Shown one piece after another: positions 16,649-24,830 of a stretch of 50,864 nt of DNA. Where the stretch lies: contig JANODG010000088.1 of NCBI GenBank assembly GCA_031412575.1, positions 1-50,864 of the forward strand. The letters are read 5' to 3'. This DNA comes from JAMLIO01 sp031412575. GTDB taxonomy: Bacteria; Bdellovibrionota; Bdellovibrionia; Bdellovibrionales; UBA1609. Numbering within the stretch: position 1 is the first letter of the stretch; every line of letters starts with the position of its first letter. A program made the translations under genes and the position numbers. The notes below the pieces were generated by a model. The model worked only from the letters and a program-made list of their open reading frames with translations, had not been told where the DNA came from and did no database searches.

Positions 16649-17635
16649 TTGAAAAAGAAAGAAACTTTAATTTTAAATCGCCCAAGGCGTTTAAGAAAAA
16701 ACCAAACTGTAAGATCTTCGGTAGCAGAAACGCATTTAACAGCGGCAAATTTAGTGCAGCCACTTTTTGTGTCGACAAAAACCGAAAGTATTTTATCAAT
16801 GCCGGGTCAGTCTCGTTTAAGCTTAAAAGATTTTGAAAATAAAATTGTAAGCCTAAAGGATTCTGGCTTGTTTGGCGTGGCTTTGTTTTCTCATGTTGAA
16901 GATAAATTTAAAGACCCAGAAGCTTCTATGGCCTTAAAAGACAATCTATACTTTGAAGCTATCGACTGTGTAAAAAGACTTGCGCCGAAACTTCAAGTGA
17001 TCACTGATGTGGCCCTAGACCCTTACTCTTCTGACGGTCACGACGGGTTGGTATCAAAGAATGGCGAGATTTTAAACGATGAAACTTGTGAAATTTTAGC
17101 AGAAATGGCTTTAATCCACGCAAAGATGGGAGCGGATTTTATTGCCCCTTCAGACATGATGGACGGGCGTGTTTTTGAAATTCGCCAGGCCTTAGAAAAG
17201 AATGATTACAAGAACGTCGGGATTATCAGTTACACCGCGAAATACGCATCAAGTTATTATGGTCCATTTCGTGATGCTTTAGATTCTGCCCCAAAATGGG
17301 GGAACAAAAAGACTTATCAAATGGACTTTGCAAATTCTGACGAGTCTATACGTGAGGCTTTGTTGGATAGCGAAGAGGGTGCGGATTATTTGATGGTTAA
17401 ACCAGCAGGACCCTACTTAGATATTATTTATAGATTAAAAAGTTTAAACCTGGCACCGATCGCCGCGTATCAAGTCAGCGGGGAGTATTCTAGTCTAGTG
17501 GCTGCATTTGAAAAAGATTGGTTGCCACGCCCAAAAGTCATTCACGAGTCCTTGCTGGGGATTCGTCGAGCCGGAGCAAGTTTGATATTTACATACTTTG
17601 CCGAGGAATGGGCTCTTAGAAAAATCTTAACTTGA
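16649..17635 (+). CDS. hemB: delta-aminolevulinic acid dehydratase (porphobilinogen synthase)
   Basis: HemB condenses two aminolevulinates to porphobilinogen. Catalytic lysines are K198 (SYTAKYASSYYGPF) and K251 (LMVKPAGPYLDII). The metal-loop region DVALDPYSSDGHDG (120-133) has Asp and Ala where zinc enzymes have cysteines, so this is the magnesium/potassium type. The length of 328 is usual. The start codon is TTG at 16649, preceded by AGGTGAG at good spacing. It is the first gene of the haem cluster; hemA follows after 150 bp. Confidence 0.97.
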   Translation: MKKKETLILNRPRRLRKNQTVRSSVAETHLTAANLVQPLFVSTKTESILSMPGQSRLSLKDFENKIVSLKDSGLFGVALFSHVEDKFKDPEASMALKDNLYFEAIDCVKRLAPKLQVITDVALDPYSSDGHDGLVSKNGEILNDETCEILAEMALIHAKMGADFIAPSDMMDGRVFEIRQALEKNDYKNVGIISYTAKYASSYYGPFRDALDSAPKWGNKKTYQMDFANSDESIREALLDSEEGADYLMVKPAGPYLDIIYRLKSLNLAPIAAYQVSGEYSSLVAAFEKDWLPRPKVIHESLLGIRRAGASLIFTYFAEEWALRKILT

Positions 17636-17727
17636 TACATTAACATGCACTTTTTTGAGACAATAATTTAAGCTTTTTAAGAAGAGTAAAATAAAAACCA
17701 AAATGCCAAACTAAAATCTTAAATTTC

Positions 17728-17774
17728 AAACCAAATATGACATTTCCGTGACAAAACCAGGTCTCATTTGGTTT
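17728..17774. repeat. inverted repeat in the hemB-hemA intergenic region
   Basis: AAACCAAAT (17728-17736) is the exact reverse complement of ATTTGGTTT (17766-17774), with 29 nt between. It ends 11 bp before the hemA GTG, so it could be an operator pair or a leader structure. No function is established. Confidence 0.4.
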
Positions 17775-17785
17775 ACATTTAAAGG

Positions 17786-18730
17786 GTGAGTCATTCATTG
17801 AACGTTTACCATTTCATTAAAAACGAAGGTCAAAAAGACTTTGATCTTTTAGCGTCTTTGAAAAACTTAGAATCTTCAGACAGCGAAATCTCTTCGAATA
17901 TCATTTGCTTCGAAACATGTTTAAGAAAAATTTGGATTTCTAATTTCGATTTCAATTCAATATCTGAACAAAATAGTTCTTTAAAACTAAATTCCATTAC
18001 GTCTTCTGATTTAAATTTAGAAATCATGAATGATGATGCGGCCTATCACTTTTTACTCGAAGTTTTATGTGGTTTAAAGTCCCCGGTTATTGGTGAGACT
18101 GAAGTTTTTGGCCAGTTTAAAAATCAAGTGTTGAAGAGCTTAAGTTCTAAACACCCTTTGTTTAAAGTGATCACCTCTATAGTTGCAGATACAAAAAACA
18201 TCAGGTCTAAGCATTTAACAAATCTGGGTTCAAGCAGCTATGGAAGCTTAGCTAGAAAGTATTTAACAGGTTTTAAATCTTTAGATATTTTAGGGGCTGG
18301 TCAGTTCGTACAAAGTTTAAAACCATGGATTGAAAAATTAGATATCCACACCCATGTGTATACCCGCGGACCAGAAAAGTATGCTGAGGTCTTTCAAAGT
18401 TCAAAATGGACTTTAAATGTTATATCTGAGTTTTCACCCTTGCTTTCCGAAAAGCCAAAGGCTTTATTTATCTGCGCACCAATAGATTTAAAAAATTATG
18501 ATCTTTCAACTTATGATTTAGTGGTGGATTTCAGGGACCTTTCGAACTTAGATCAGATTCAACATAAAAACTTAAAAGTTTTGGTAGAAATCTTTAAAGA
18601 GATCCAGAAAGATAACTTACAAGCAGAACAAAAAAAGATCGAAGCCTTGGCTTCGGTCGACCAAGCCAGCCAACTGTATATTGCAACAATGAATCATCGC
18701 CCTTTTGGTTGGGACGATTTAAGCGCTTAA
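17786..18730 (+). CDS. hemA: glutamyl-tRNA reductase, short form
   Basis: HemA reduces glutamyl-tRNA to glutamate-1-semialdehyde. The nucleophilic Cys is in IICFETCLRKI (family STCNRTEIY). GLKSPVIGETEVFGQFK matches GLDSMVLGEPQILGQVK, and the NADPH loop is LDILGAGQFVQSL. At 314 residues it is about 100 shorter than usual: it stops soon after the spinal helix begins and lacks the C-terminal dimerisation domain. The frame starts at GTG 17786; a TTG at 17798 has better spacing from AAAGGGTGA and may be the true start. It lies between hemB and hemC. Confidence 0.88.
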   Translation: MSHSLNVYHFIKNEGQKDFDLLASLKNLESSDSEISSNIICFETCLRKIWISNFDFNSISEQNSSLKLNSITSSDLNLEIMNDDAAYHFLLEVLCGLKSPVIGETEVFGQFKNQVLKSLSSKHPLFKVITSIVADTKNIRSKHLTNLGSSSYGSLARKYLTGFKSLDILGAGQFVQSLKPWIEKLDIHTHVYTRGPEKYAEVFQSSKWTLNVISEFSPLLSEKPKALFICAPIDLKNYDLSTYDLVVDFRDLSNLDQIQHKNLKVLVEIFKEIQKDNLQAEQKKIEALASVDQASQLYIATMNHRPFGWDDLSA

Positions 18731-18783
18731 TCACGACAGTTCATAATAATGCAAACAATTACAATGATTGAATTCAACATTTA

Positions 18784-20457
18784 ATGATAGACTTGAAAAC
18801 AACAATGACAACATCAGAAAACATCAACTCTATCATCATCGGCTCACGTCAAAGTGACTTAGCTAGGTTACAAGCTTTAACCGTGGGCGAGCTTCTAATT
18901 AAAACAATTCCAACCCTTAAAATTGAATACTTTAATCGTCCGTCGTTTGGGGATTTAAATTTAGACATGAATTTAAAAGAAACTAATTCTAAAGGGGTTT
19001 TCACCCAAGAATTTAAGGACTTATTAAAAAACGGGGACTGTGATTTTGTCGTTCATTCTTGGAAAGACTTGCCCATTGAAAATGATCCAATGACTGAGAT
19101 CCTAACAGTGTCCGAAAGAGAAGATCAAAGAGATCTGCTATTTCTAAAAAATACATCGATTGAAAAGTTTAAAACCAAGGGTGAATCGTCGCCTGGTCAC
19201 AAAAACAAAAAAAGTAGTTTGGTGTTTTTAACATCAAGCCCAAGGCGTGAATACAGTTTAAAAAATTCATTGAAAGACCTTTTGCCTTTTGCAGTCTCCG
19301 AAATTAATTTCGAAGCGATACGAGGAAACATTCCGACCCGATTTTCGAAATTTTTAAATTCAAATGCTGATGGGTTTGTGGTTGCAAAAGCAGCTGTAGA
19401 TCGTTTGATGTCTACAAAAAACATGTCTTGTGCCGACGAGTTTAAATCTATCCGTGAACAGATTTCGAAAGTTTTTAAACACTGCCGATTTATGGTTTTA
19501 CCTTTATCGGAATTTCCTACAGCTGCCGCTCAAGGGGCTTTAGCTATCGAAATTTTAAAGGATCATCCTTTTAAAAAAAAGTTACTTCAAATCGCTGATC
19601 AAACCAATTACGATCTGGTTGAATTAGAACGTCAAACCCATAAACGGTACGGTGGGGGATGTCATCAGGCGATGGGATTTTCAGCATTGAAAACGGAACA
19701 GGGCACTGTGTTTTATTCGTCAGGTGAATTTAAGGATAAAGGTTTTAAAACGAGTCAGCTGATCCCAGACAAGAAATTAAACTCTGTGTTTAAGACGAAT
19801 CAGCTGTTTTCACAGTCGAGCCTAAAATCAGTGAGACAAAAAAGTTTTTTGCACTTAAAAGAAATTGGGGCCGAGCAACTGTTTAGACCTAATTCAGAAT
19901 TCGTCGTGACAAGATATGAAGCCCGTTTAGAGGATTTAAAAAATGAAGAATTCATTGTTTGGGCCTCTGGGACTAAAACATGGAAAAAACTTTCAGAAGA
20001 CGGATATTGGATTAGTGGATCTTTAGATGGTTTGGGAGTAGGGCATAAACCTGAGCTTCCATATTTACATTCAAGCGATGATGAAAAAGATATTTTGCCC
20101 AATAGGAATGAAGACAATTCGACGGATTATATCTGGCTCACAAATTTTTCGTCTATGAATATTTCCGAAGGTGAAGTTACAGAAAGGTTCAAGATGATGT
20201 CCACTTATGAATTGCAGTATGATTTGGATTCGATCAAAGACACTTTACTTAAAGATCTAAAAAACAAAGAATGCTTTTTTTGGATGAGTGGGCATGGGTT
20301 TGAATCCGTGCTTGAAACTTACCCCGAGCTAAAATCCAAAATTCATTTTTGCGGTTTAGGGCGAACGGTGGAAACGTTAAAAAAACATTTGCCCGAAGAT
20401 CAAATTTATTTTTGTTTAAACGAAACTGATTTTGTGAATAAGTGCACAAAATCTTAA
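18784..20457 (+). CDS. hemC: hydroxymethylbilane synthase fused to a uroporphyrinogen-III synthase-like domain
   Basis: Residues about 15-320 are HemC, which polymerises four porphobilinogens. Catalytic Asp is D95 (VVHSWKDLP), substrate arginines are in TSSPRR and RGNIPTR, and the dipyrromethane cofactor is carried by C293 (YGGGCHQAMGF). Residues about 340-557 form a weakly conserved alpha/beta region whose C-terminal part (WMSGHGFESVL, IHFCGLGRTVETLKK) fits the second lobe of HemD, which closes the ring to uroporphyrinogen III. No separate hemD is in the cluster, supporting a fusion. The HemD half is much diverged, so its activity is inferred. hemL follows 75 bp later. Confidence 0.9.
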   Translation: MIDLKTTMTTSENINSIIIGSRQSDLARLQALTVGELLIKTIPTLKIEYFNRPSFGDLNLDMNLKETNSKGVFTQEFKDLLKNGDCDFVVHSWKDLPIENDPMTEILTVSEREDQRDLLFLKNTSIEKFKTKGESSPGHKNKKSSLVFLTSSPRREYSLKNSLKDLLPFAVSEINFEAIRGNIPTRFSKFLNSNADGFVVAKAAVDRLMSTKNMSCADEFKSIREQISKVFKHCRFMVLPLSEFPTAAAQGALAIEILKDHPFKKKLLQIADQTNYDLVELERQTHKRYGGGCHQAMGFSALKTEQGTVFYSSGEFKDKGFKTSQLIPDKKLNSVFKTNQLFSQSSLKSVRQKSFLHLKEIGAEQLFRPNSEFVVTRYEARLEDLKNEEFIVWASGTKTWKKLSEDGYWISGSLDGLGVGHKPELPYLHSSDDEKDILPNRNEDNSTDYIWLTNFSSMNISEGEVTERFKMMSTYELQYDLDSIKDTLLKDLKNKECFFWMSGHGFESVLETYPELKSKIHFCGLGRTVETLKKHLPEDQIYFCLNETDFVNKCTKS

Positions 20458-20532
20458 AAGTGTAAAAATTTAATTTAATGAAATGAAACATAATTTTTTT
20501 AATAAAAAAAAGGAAATGAAAAAGAGAATCTC

Positions 20533-21843
20533 ATGTATACAAAACCGATTGAAGAATTAAATTCGAATGAACTTTTTGAACGGGCCCTATTGGTGGCACC
20601 AGGCGGAGTGCATTCTCCGGTGCGAGGCTTTCAAAGTGTAGGTGGACATCCCATATTTTTCAAAAGCGGCATGGGTGCAAAGTTAACCAGTGTGGAAGGC
20701 GATGAGTACATTGATTTTTGTCAAAGCTTTGGTCCACTGATTTTTGGTCATCAAGATCCAGATGTAAAAAAAGCCGTTTTATCTATGATCGATACCATTT
20801 GGACGTCGGGCACCTGCGAGCCTTATTCTTTAAGATTAGCGGAGTGGGTGAAATGTTATTCTCCGGCGGTGGATAAACTTCGTTTTGTGTCCAGTGGCAC
20901 AGAAGCTGTGATGAGTGCGATTCGTGTCGCCAGAGGTGCAACCAAAAAAGATAAGATCATTAAGTTTGAAGGTTGTTATCATGGTCACGTGGACGCTCTA
21001 TTAGTGAAGTCTGGGAGTGGTCTTGCTGGGGAATCTGCGTCGGACTCTGCAGGTGTAACCCAATTACTAGCTTCGCAAACTCTCGTTTTACCTTTAGATA
21101 ACGAAGAAAAGTTTAAAGAGTGTATTGATAAATATAAAGATCAAGTTGCAGCCGTTATTTTAGAACCACTTCCTGCAAACTTTGGGCTTTTAATTCAACG
21201 TCCAGAGTATATAAAGTTTGTGACTGAATATGCTCAAAAAAATGATGTCTTAGTGATTTTTGATGAAGTCATATCGGGATTTAGAACATCCTTCGGCGGC
21301 ATGGCTGAAATTTTTAATCTTAAACCAGACTTAGTGACTTACGGTAAAGTTTTAGGTGGTGGACTTCCTGTGGGTTGTTACGGTGGACGAAAAGATCTTA
21401 TGGATCATGTGGCCCCATTAGGACCTGTGTACCAGGCGGGAACTTTAAGTGCATCACCATTAGGGATGGCCGCAGGACATGCGCAACTTAAAAAAATGGC
21501 GGACTGTAAAGTTCATGACGTTTTAGAAAAGCGAGGAGCTAAGTTTCAGTCTAAAATCAATCAAGAGATTACAAACAATTCATGGCCACTTCAGATGGTT
21601 CGATTTGGAAGCTTGTTTTGGTTTGTTCAGAAGTCTGAATCAGCCATCAGACAAGTGTCTGAAATCTCAAGCCACCATAAAGAGTTTTTTAAACATTTTT
21701 TTAAACATTTAATTGAAGAAAGAATTTTTATGGCTCCGAACGGCTATGAAGTTGGATTTATTGGATATGCGCATACGGATGAAATTTTAGATCAAGCCGC
21801 AAACAAAATTATAACAGCCTTGGATAAGACTTACAAAAAATGA
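20533..21843 (+). CDS. hemL: glutamate-1-semialdehyde 2,1-aminomutase
   Basis: This 436-residue PLP enzyme converts glutamate-1-semialdehyde to 5-aminolevulinate, completing the C5 route started by HemA. PLP lysine is K272 in TYGKVLGGGLPVG; other landmarks are PGGVHSPVRGF, VSSGTEAVMSAIRVARG and VIFDEVISGFR. Length is typical. Its stop overlaps the histidine-kinase start by four bases (ATGA), implying translational coupling between haem synthesis and the signalling genes. Confidence 0.97.
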   Translation: MYTKPIEELNSNELFERALLVAPGGVHSPVRGFQSVGGHPIFFKSGMGAKLTSVEGDEYIDFCQSFGPLIFGHQDPDVKKAVLSMIDTIWTSGTCEPYSLRLAEWVKCYSPAVDKLRFVSSGTEAVMSAIRVARGATKKDKIIKFEGCYHGHVDALLVKSGSGLAGESASDSAGVTQLLASQTLVLPLDNEEKFKECIDKYKDQVAAVILEPLPANFGLLIQRPEYIKFVTEYAQKNDVLVIFDEVISGFRTSFGGMAEIFNLKPDLVTYGKVLGGGLPVGCYGGRKDLMDHVAPLGPVYQAGTLSASPLGMAAGHAQLKKMADCKVHDVLEKRGAKFQSKINQEITNNSWPLQMVRFGSLFWFVQKSESAIRQVSEISSHHKEFFKHFFKHLIEERIFMAPNGYEVGFIGYAHTDEILDQAANKIITALDKTYKK

Positions 21844-22742
21844 ATGGTGTCATAAGTGTCTCTAATTTAAAGAATAAAAAAGCAGTGTTGGCGCTGCTCT
21901 GGTTTGTATTTACGACTGCGCTTGGAACTTGGTGGGTTTACTTTAGTTACTTACAGTACTCATCCTTAAGTCAAACCCAGTGGGAAAATTCCAGTCAAAC
22001 TTTAAGCTATCAAAAAATGCTCGTCCAAGAAGGGCTTGTGTTTTTGATTTTGGTGATTATTGGTGGTGGGGCCTTGATTTATTATTTTTTAAAAGAAACT
22101 AAACTTTTAAAAGAACGTGAATCTTTTTTTGCGGCTTTCACTCACGATTTAAAAACGACGATCGCAACCCATAGATTGTCCTTAGAAAAAATCATTCAAG
22201 TGAATCGTTCAATCACACCCAGCGAATATAAAAAAATGTTTTCAGAAAGTCAGGCCTTGGGTTTAAAGCTAGAAAATGCACTGCTTTTATCTCAGGAAGA
22301 CAGGGCCTTTGGTGTGTTTTCAGTGTTTAAATTTTCGGAAGTGATATCTTCAGTGAAACGCATGTGGCCCGAGCTTGAAGTCAGCTTGACTAAAGATGTA
22401 TCAGTTCGCGCGGATAAAGTGTTTTTAACAAGTGTGATGATGAATCTATTTCAGAATGCGATTCAACATGCCCAAGCTACGGAAATTCAAATTGAAGTTT
22501 CGGATTCAAAAAACAGCAAGAATAAAACATCAATAGAAATAAAAACTAATGGTGTGAAGTTTGAAGGGGACGTGACCAAACTTGGAGGTAGTCATTATTA
22601 CCGCGGTCAGTATCGTGGATCCGGCCTTGGATTGTACATTTCAAAAATCCTGATTCAAAAGATGAATGGCAATTTATTTTTTCATCATCAACAAGGCCCT
22701 TTAACAGCTGTCCTTGAACTTGAAAAAGCTGGGGTTAATTAA
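21840..22742 (+). CDS. membrane histidine kinase embedded in the haem cluster
   Basis: This 300-residue sensor has two transmembrane helices (about 15-38 and 64-84) flanking a very short periplasmic loop, then a HisKA domain with phospho-acceptor H102 (FTHDLKTTIATHRLS) and an ATPase domain with N-box LFQNAIQHA and G2 box GSGLGLYISK. The G1 box, normally DNGxG, reads KTNGVKF, so the Asp that contacts adenine is missing. It overlaps hemL by four bases and is 2 bp upstream of the response-regulator gene. Sensing haem, porphyrin or oxygen is plausible from location but not shown. Confidence 0.9.
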   Translation: MNGVISVSNLKNKKAVLALLWFVFTTALGTWWVYFSYLQYSSLSQTQWENSSQTLSYQKMLVQEGLVFLILVIIGGGALIYYFLKETKLLKERESFFAAFTHDLKTTIATHRLSLEKIIQVNRSITPSEYKKMFSESQALGLKLENALLLSQEDRAFGVFSVFKFSEVISSVKRMWPELEVSLTKDVSVRADKVFLTSVMMNLFQNAIQHAQATEIQIEVSDSKNSKNKTSIEIKTNGVKFEGDVTKLGGSHYYRGQYRGSGLGLYISKILIQKMNGNLFFHHQQGPLTAVLELEKAGVN

Positions 22743-22744
22743 AG

Positions 22745-23416
22745 ATGAAAAAGTCGCCTCATGTTTTTTTACTTGAAGATAACAAAGAGCTTGGACTTTC
22801 TTTACAAGATAAGTTTACAGACTCCGGGTACACATCAAGTTGGTTCACTCATGTTGGCCAAGCAAAAACGTATCAAAATTTTCAAGACATTGATTTATTT
22901 ATATTGGATGTGGGTTTGCCCGATGGAACAGGTTTTGAATTTGCAGAGTGGTTAAAATCTCAAAAGGTAAAACAACCCATTATGTTTTTAACAGCGATGG
23001 GGCAGCCCGAAGATCGCTTAAAGGGTTATGAGCTTGGTGCAGAGGAATATATTCCAAAGCCGTTTTTATATAAAGAATTAGAAATGCGTATTAATCATGT
23101 GTTAGAAAATCACGCCAAGAATTTAATTTTCGAATTTAAAGATTTAGTGATTGATTTTGAATCCATGACTTTTAAATGGAGTAATGGCGAAATTATTTTT
23201 CCACAGTCTAAAGATCTTTTAATTTTAAAACTTTTAATTCAGAAATCGCCACAAGTTATTTCTCGGGACGAGATCTTAAATGAAGTGTGGGGAATGGATG
23301 ATTTTCCTACGGAAAGAACTGTGGATAATAGCATTGTGAGGTTGAGGCAGAGTTTGAAGGAGCATCAAGGGTGTTTGAAGTCGGTGCGTGGGATGGGGTA
23401 TCAATGGCTGGTTTGA
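22745..23416 (+). CDS. OmpR-family response regulator
   Basis: This 223-residue regulator has a receiver domain with acidic pocket E11/D12, phospho-acceptor D55 (LFILDVGLPDG), the Thr of MFLTAMG and Lys of YIPKPF. A winged-helix DNA-binding domain (about 130-223) ends RTVDNSIVRLRQSLKE...VRGMGYQWLV. It pairs with the kinase 2 bp upstream. The last codons and TGA stop fall inside the left arm of a 171-bp inverted repeat. The final 80 bases switch to G-ending codons unlike the rest of the gene. Control of the hem genes is inferred from position. Confidence 0.93.
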   Translation: MKKSPHVFLLEDNKELGLSLQDKFTDSGYTSSWFTHVGQAKTYQNFQDIDLFILDVGLPDGTGFEFAEWLKSQKVKQPIMFLTAMGQPEDRLKGYELGAEEYIPKPFLYKELEMRINHVLENHAKNLIFEFKDLVIDFESMTFKWSNGEIIFPQSKDLLILKLLIQKSPQVISRDEILNEVWGMDDFPTERTVDNSIVRLRQSLKEHQGCLKSVRGMGYQWLV

Positions 23417-23580
23417 TTTTTTGGTATCTTATTTTAATGAAAGTTTAATCTTCTTAAATTCCGACACGCCCATCCATGGGCTCTGCGCGAGCCGCCTGCG
23501 GCGGGCGCATCCTGCTCTCGCGAGGTCGGAATTTAAGAAGATTAAACTTTCATTAAAATAAGATTCCAAAAAATCAAACC
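23410..23580. repeat. 171-bp near-perfect inverted repeat with a GC-rich centre
   Basis: The left arm (23410-23465) and right arm (23525-23580) are 56 bp each and are reverse complements with a single mismatch (GGTATC against GGAATC). The 59-nt centre is GC-rich and carries its own nested palindromes (GCCCATCCATGGGC, GCCGCCTGCGGC, CGCGAG/CTCGCG). The left arm starts within the penultimate codon of the response-regulator gene and includes its stop. It could extrude as a cruciform, block transcription towards hemE, or be a MITE-like insertion. About 230 bp of C-poor, AT-rich DNA with no gene follows up to hemE. Confidence 0.95.
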
Positions 23581-23810
23581 AAACGTGTGTATGGTTTATA
23601 CTTAGGATTTATTTTTTTATTAATTGTGTAGGTGAGTAGGATTTTAAAATAAGTAACTAAATATGTAAGTAAGTAAGTTAGTAAAAATTTAATTAATTGT
23701 TTAAAAATTTATTGGTTTTTTTTATTTATTAAAAAGATATTTTTTTAAAATTATTTGAAAATTTAAGGATATTAAAGCCTTGTTTTTGTGTGTTTAAGAA
23801 GGGAAGTCAG

Positions 23811-24830
23811 ATGAATTTGAAGTTTCAGGGTGCGTTGAGGAATGAGGTGCAGAAGTGTCCGCCGATTTGGTTTATGAGGCAGGCAGGAAGATATCATGGG
23901 CATTATCAGAATTTGAGATCGAAGCATTCCTTTATGGATTTGTGTAAGGTGCCGGAGTTGGCTTGCGAAGTGGCTTTGGGTCCTATTATGGATTTTGATT
24001 TTGATGTTTCTATTTTGTTTTCGGATTTACTTTTTCCGCTAGAAGCTATGGGTATGGGGCTTGATTATAAGCCAGGTCCTGTATTGGGATGGCATTTAAA
24101 TGCTTCGAACATACATAAATTAAAATCTGTTGAAGATTCTTTGGCTGGTGTTCAATTTCAAAAAGAGGCCGTCGTGTTAACTCGAAGAGCTTTACCTAAA
24201 GATAAAAGTCTTGTGGGTTTTGTCGGAGGGCCTTGGACTTTATTTAGTTATGCGGTCGAAGGAAGTCATAAAGATGGTTTAAAACAAACTAAAAAGTCTT
24301 TGGCCTTATTTAATCCTTTTTGTGAAAAATTACTTCCGCTTTTGATTGAAAACATCAAACTGCAATTAGCGGGTGGGGTTGAAGTGGTTATGATGTTTGA
24401 TACGTCTGTGGGTGAAATTAGCCCCTATATTTTTAAAGCTTACATTGAACCTGTGCTTTTAGGTTTAGCTCAAAAGTTTCCAGGTAAGTTAGGGTATTAC
24501 TCTAAAGGCACGACTGAGGCGCATTATTCGGTAGAACTAAAAAATGCGCCATGGGCTGGATTTGGATTTGATCACCGGTGGGATTTACCGAAGTGGTTAA
24601 AGACTGAAAAAAAGAAAGGTTTTGTTCAGGGTAATTTTGATCAGTTGTTTTTATTTCAAGATTTTTCTGACTTTAAAAAAACTTTGGACCAATATTTAAA
24701 AACTTACCAAGATATTTCTGTAGAGGCCCGTGCCGGATGGGTGTGTGCTTTAGGGCACGGTGTCCTTCCTGAAACTCCAGAAAAAAACGTTAAATACTTT
24801 GTCGAGCGCGTTAGAGAGGTGCTTTCATGA
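23811..24830 (+). CDS. hemE: uroporphyrinogen decarboxylase
   Basis: HemE removes four carboxyl groups from uroporphyrinogen III. The N-terminal signature PPIWFMRQAGRY is intact; others are FDFDVSILFSDLLFPLEAMG and GFVGGPWTLFSYAVEG, and the C-terminal ALGHGVLPETPEKNV. I start at the ATG at 23811 because AAGAAGGGAAG precedes it at good spacing; a GTG 21 bp earlier is less likely. The first 200 bp or so use G-ending codons (TTG, AAG, CAG, GAG, GTG), unlike the rest. The stop overlaps the hemN start by four bases. Confidence 0.97.
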   Translation: MNLKFQGALRNEVQKCPPIWFMRQAGRYHGHYQNLRSKHSFMDLCKVPELACEVALGPIMDFDFDVSILFSDLLFPLEAMGMGLDYKPGPVLGWHLNASNIHKLKSVEDSLAGVQFQKEAVVLTRRALPKDKSLVGFVGGPWTLFSYAVEGSHKDGLKQTKKSLALFNPFCEKLLPLLIENIKLQLAGGVEVVMMFDTSVGEISPYIFKAYIEPVLLGLAQKFPGKLGYYSKGTTEAHYSVELKNAPWAGFGFDHRWDLPKWLKTEKKKGFVQGNFDQLFLFQDFSDFKKTLDQYLKTYQDISVEARAGWVCALGHGVLPETPEKNVKYFVERVREVLS

